8,484 nucleotides of DNA from Gammaproteobacteria bacterium (GTDB taxonomy: Bacteria > Pseudomonadota > Gammaproteobacteria > JABABF01): NCBI GenBank assembly GCA_014238345.1, contig JABABF010000022.1, positions 1 to 8,484 of the forward strand, in the 5' to 3' direction. Position 1 is the stretch's first letter, and the number at the start of each line of letters is the position of its first letter. Both the position numbers and the translations under genes were made by a program. Positions 7,271 to 8,484 of the stretch are shown one piece after another. A model generated the notes under the pieces. The model was not told the DNA's origin. It saw only the letters and a program-made list of their open reading frames with translations, and did not search any database.

Positions 7271-7752
7271 CCCCGCTGGCGCTCGCGCTCCAACGCGCGC
7301 TCTTTGAGCACCTCCCGCTTATCGTAAGCGGCCTTGCCACGCGCCAGAGCCAGCTCGCATTTCACCAAATGCCGCTGCCAATACAAACGCAGACAGACAC
7401 AGGTGTGGCCGCGTTGCTGTACGCCTTGTGCCAGCTGCTCGAGCTCGCGGCGCGACAGTAATAATTTGCGGCTGCGATCAGCTTGCTCTTGTGCTGCTGT
7501 TGGCGCACCGCTGAGCGGCGTGATGTGAGTGCCGAGCAACCAAGCCTCGCCCCGACGCAATATCACATGACTGTCGGTAATCTGTACGCGCCCAGCGCGC
7601 AAGCTCTTGATCTCCCACCCCTGCAACACCAAACCGGCCTCAAAGCGAGTGTCCAAATGATAATTGTGGCGGGCGCGGCGGTTGACGGCGATGGCGGAAC
7701 GGGGGGTTGCCGCACGGCTGGGCTTCACTGCGGTGGCGCGAGTCCCAGACAT
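7267..7752 (-). CDS. smpB: SsrA-binding protein SmpB (trans-translation)
   Basis: SmpB binds tmRNA (ssrA) and brings it to stalled ribosomes, so that the nascent chain is tagged for degradation and the ribosome is released. The protein has 161 residues, almost the same as the 160 of E. coli. I see NRRARHNYHLDTRFEAGLVL followed by GWEIKSLRAGR (24-55), SRKLLLSRRELEQL (94-107) and the C-terminal basic tail RGKAAYDKRE (138-147), which reads mRNA-channel occupancy in the ribosome. I chose the ATG at 7752 because an upstream in-frame ATG (7815) would place the start inside the tRNA-Gly gene. No Shine-Dalgarno is visible in the 14 nt between the tRNA 3' end and this ATG. No ssrA gene is present in the window. 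The end overlaps moaA tail to tail by 4 bp. Confidence 0.96.
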   Translation of the reverse strand: MSGTRATAVKPSRAATPRSAIAVNRRARHNYHLDTRFEAGLVLQGWEIKSLRAGRVQITDSHVILRRGEAWLLGTHITPLSGAPTAAQEQADRSRKLLLSRRELEQLAQGVQQRGHTCVCLRLYWQRHLVKCELALARGKAAYDKREVLKERALERERQRG

Positions 7753-7766
7753 ACTATATACATCAG

Positions 7767-7837
7767 AGCGGGTGGGGGGAATCGAACCCCCACCGTCAGC
7801 GTGGGAGGCTGACATTCTACCATTGAACTACACCCGC
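7767..7837 (-). tRNA. tRNA-Gly (anticodon CCC)
   Basis: The 71-nt cloverleaf folds fully. The acceptor is GCGGGTG paired with CACCCGC (7 bp) with U as discriminator. The D-arm is GTTC/GAAT around AATGGTA. The anticodon stem is TCAGC/GCTGA around loop CTCCCAC, giving anticodon CCC (plus-strand 7803-7805). The variable loop is CGGT. The T-arm is GGGGG/CCCCC around TTCGATT. No CCA is encoded; the next bases are CTG. A U discriminator and a CCC anticodon both fit glycine, reading GGG codons. It lies just upstream of smpB on the same strand. Confidence 0.95.
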
Positions 7838-7856
7838 CTACTGCATCAAAAGCAGT

Positions 7857-7886
7857 CCTATGATGACACATCGCCCACAGTGTCAA
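7857..7886 (-). promoter_or_regulatory. Probable promoter of tRNA-Gly and perhaps smpB
   Basis: The minus strand carries a perfect -35 box TTGACA (7881-7886), an 18-bp spacer and a weak -10 box CATAGG (7857-7862). Transcription would begin near 7850, about a dozen bases before the mature tRNA end. A 5-bp hairpin, ACTGC/GCAGT (7840-7844 and 7852-7856), lies in the short leader. Confidence 0.45.
7864..7885. repeat. Inverted repeat TGACAC-N10-GTGTCA between divergent tRNA-Gly and msrA
   Basis: Two perfect 6-bp half-sites are separated by 10 bp, so their centres are 16 bp apart. The right half-site overlaps the -35 box of the tRNA promoter. A second pair, TCGCCCA (7871-7877) and TGGGCGA (7911-7917), also lies in this gap. 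They could be regulator half-sites, but no known regulator consensus is recognised. Confidence 0.4.
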
Positions 7887-7918
7887 TCCCTAATATTGTA
7901 GTCTATGCAATGGGCGAC

Positions 7919-7935
7919 AGGAGGTCTCCAGGAGG
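7919..7935 (+). promoter_or_regulatory. Two perfect Shine-Dalgarno motifs in tandem before msrA
   Basis: AGGAGG occurs at 7919-7924 and again at 7930-7935. The second is 6 nt from the msrA ATG and sets that start. The first has no start codon at a usable distance. Confidence 0.75.
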
Positions 7936-7941
7936 CAAATT

Positions 7942-8484
7942 ATGAAAAAAAAGACCACGGTCACGGTGCAGCACTTGTTAGTCCGGGCACCATGGCCCGT
8001 AGCAGAGATGCTGCACGCCGTCCACGGTACGCCCTTGGCTCCTCCTTTTCCTGATAACACTGAGCTGGCAATATTTGGCATGGGTTGCTTTTGGGGCGCT
8101 GAACGAGGCTTCTGGAAAACACCCGGAGTGGTATTGACGGCGGTTGGCTATGCTGGCGGGCATACGCCTCAACCGGATTATCGCGAGATCTGCACGGGGC
8201 AGAGCGGACACGCCGAGGTGGTGCTGGTGGTGTACGACCCACAAAGCCTGAGTTACGAAGCCCTGTTGCGCGGGTTCTGGGAGGGACATAATCCCACTCA
8301 GGGTATGCGCCAGGGCAATGATGTCGGCGACCAGTACCGCTCCATCATTTTGTGCATAGACGAAGCGCAACAAGTGGCGGCACAGGACTCGCGCCTGCAC
8401 TATCAAGCATCATTGCGAGTAGCGGGGCACGGCGACATCACCACCTACATCATCCCAGCCATGCCATTCCACTACGCCGAACCC
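7942..8484 (+). CDS. msrA: Peptide methionine-(S)-S-oxide reductase MsrA, partial (C-terminus off the right edge)
   Basis: MsrA reduces the S form of methionine sulfoxide in proteins and free methionine, repairing oxidative damage, with thioredoxin as reductant. Of the protein, 181 residues are present. The catalytic signature GMGCFWGAERGFW places the nucleophile at Cys49, followed by VGYAGGHTPQPDYREICTG, GHAEVV, and the substrate-site block HNPTQGMRQGNDVGDQYRS. The N-terminal extension of about 40 residues and the motif spacing are those of the E. coli protein (212 residues, nucleophile Cys51), so about 30 residues are missing, including the expected resolving cysteines. The start is fixed by AGGAGG 6 nt upstream. 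The gene diverges from tRNA-Gly/smpB across a 104-bp gap. I could not identify a clear promoter for it. Confidence 0.97.
   Translation, partial: MKKKTTVTVQHLLVRAPWPVAEMLHAVHGTPLAPPFPDNTELAIFGMGCFWGAERGFWKTPGVVLTAVGYAGGHTPQPDYREICTGQSGHAEVVLVVYDPQSLSYEALLRGFWEGHNPTQGMRQGNDVGDQYRSIILCIDEAQQVAAQDSRLHYQASLRVAGHGDITTYIIPAMPFHYAEP

Noticed and set aside
7753..7815. A longer SmpB reading that begins MSASHADGGG and runs through the tRNA-Gly gene
   Set aside because: It would translate antisense-free tRNA sequence, adds residues unlike SmpB, and the ATG at 7752 gives the normal family length.
7978..8406. 142-codon open frame antisense to msrA
   Set aside because: It mirrors the MsrA coding frame, which carries full catalytic motifs and a perfect ribosome binding site.

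Overview
The window looks like a piece of a proteobacterial chromosome, most probably from a gammaproteobacterium. MsrA and SmpB read closely like the Escherichia coli proteins, and the minus-strand genes at the left match the type IVb pilus block carried by PFGI-1/SPI-7/clc-type integrative and conjugative elements (ICEs). No species can be named from sequence reading alone.

Left part (1-4441, minus strand, so it reads right to left). A small DUF2857-type protein with an FlhC-like helix-turn-helix look comes first. It is followed by three pilus genes in the usual ICE order: a PilL-like protein (conjugative PilL domain, then OmpA-like domain, then TcpQ domain), the PilN-family secretin lipoprotein, and a PilO2-type inner-membrane protein that runs off the left edge. 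A strong sigma70-like promoter (4597-4625) with a 10-bp palindrome at its predicted start site lies ahead of the block. The pilus genes are packed tightly: 5 nt between pilL and pilN, and a 1-nt stop/start overlap between pilN and pilO. Together they should build the outer-membrane channel and part of the inner-membrane platform of a type IVb pilus. The ATPase, platform protein and pilin would be expected beyond the left edge.

Middle (4664-6106, minus strand). A membrane-anchored protein is predicted to fold as a paraoxonase/SMP-30-like beta-propeller. Several residues that bind calcium in paraoxonase appear to be replaced.

Right part (6107-8484). This is core housekeeping DNA. moaA (molybdopterin synthesis, plus strand) converges with smpB (trans-translation, minus strand), and their stop codons share one CTAG. 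A tRNA-Gly(CCC) gene lies 14 nt upstream of smpB on the same strand. msrA (methionine sulfoxide reductase) diverges from the tRNA and is cut by the right edge.

There is no stretch of more than 300 bases without a gene. I saw no CRISPR array, insertion sequence, integrase or clear intrinsic terminator. The main points of interest are the ICE-type pilus operon led by an FlhC-like small protein, the three-domain PilL, the degenerate paraoxonase-like propeller, and the tRNA-smpB and moaA-smpB junctions.
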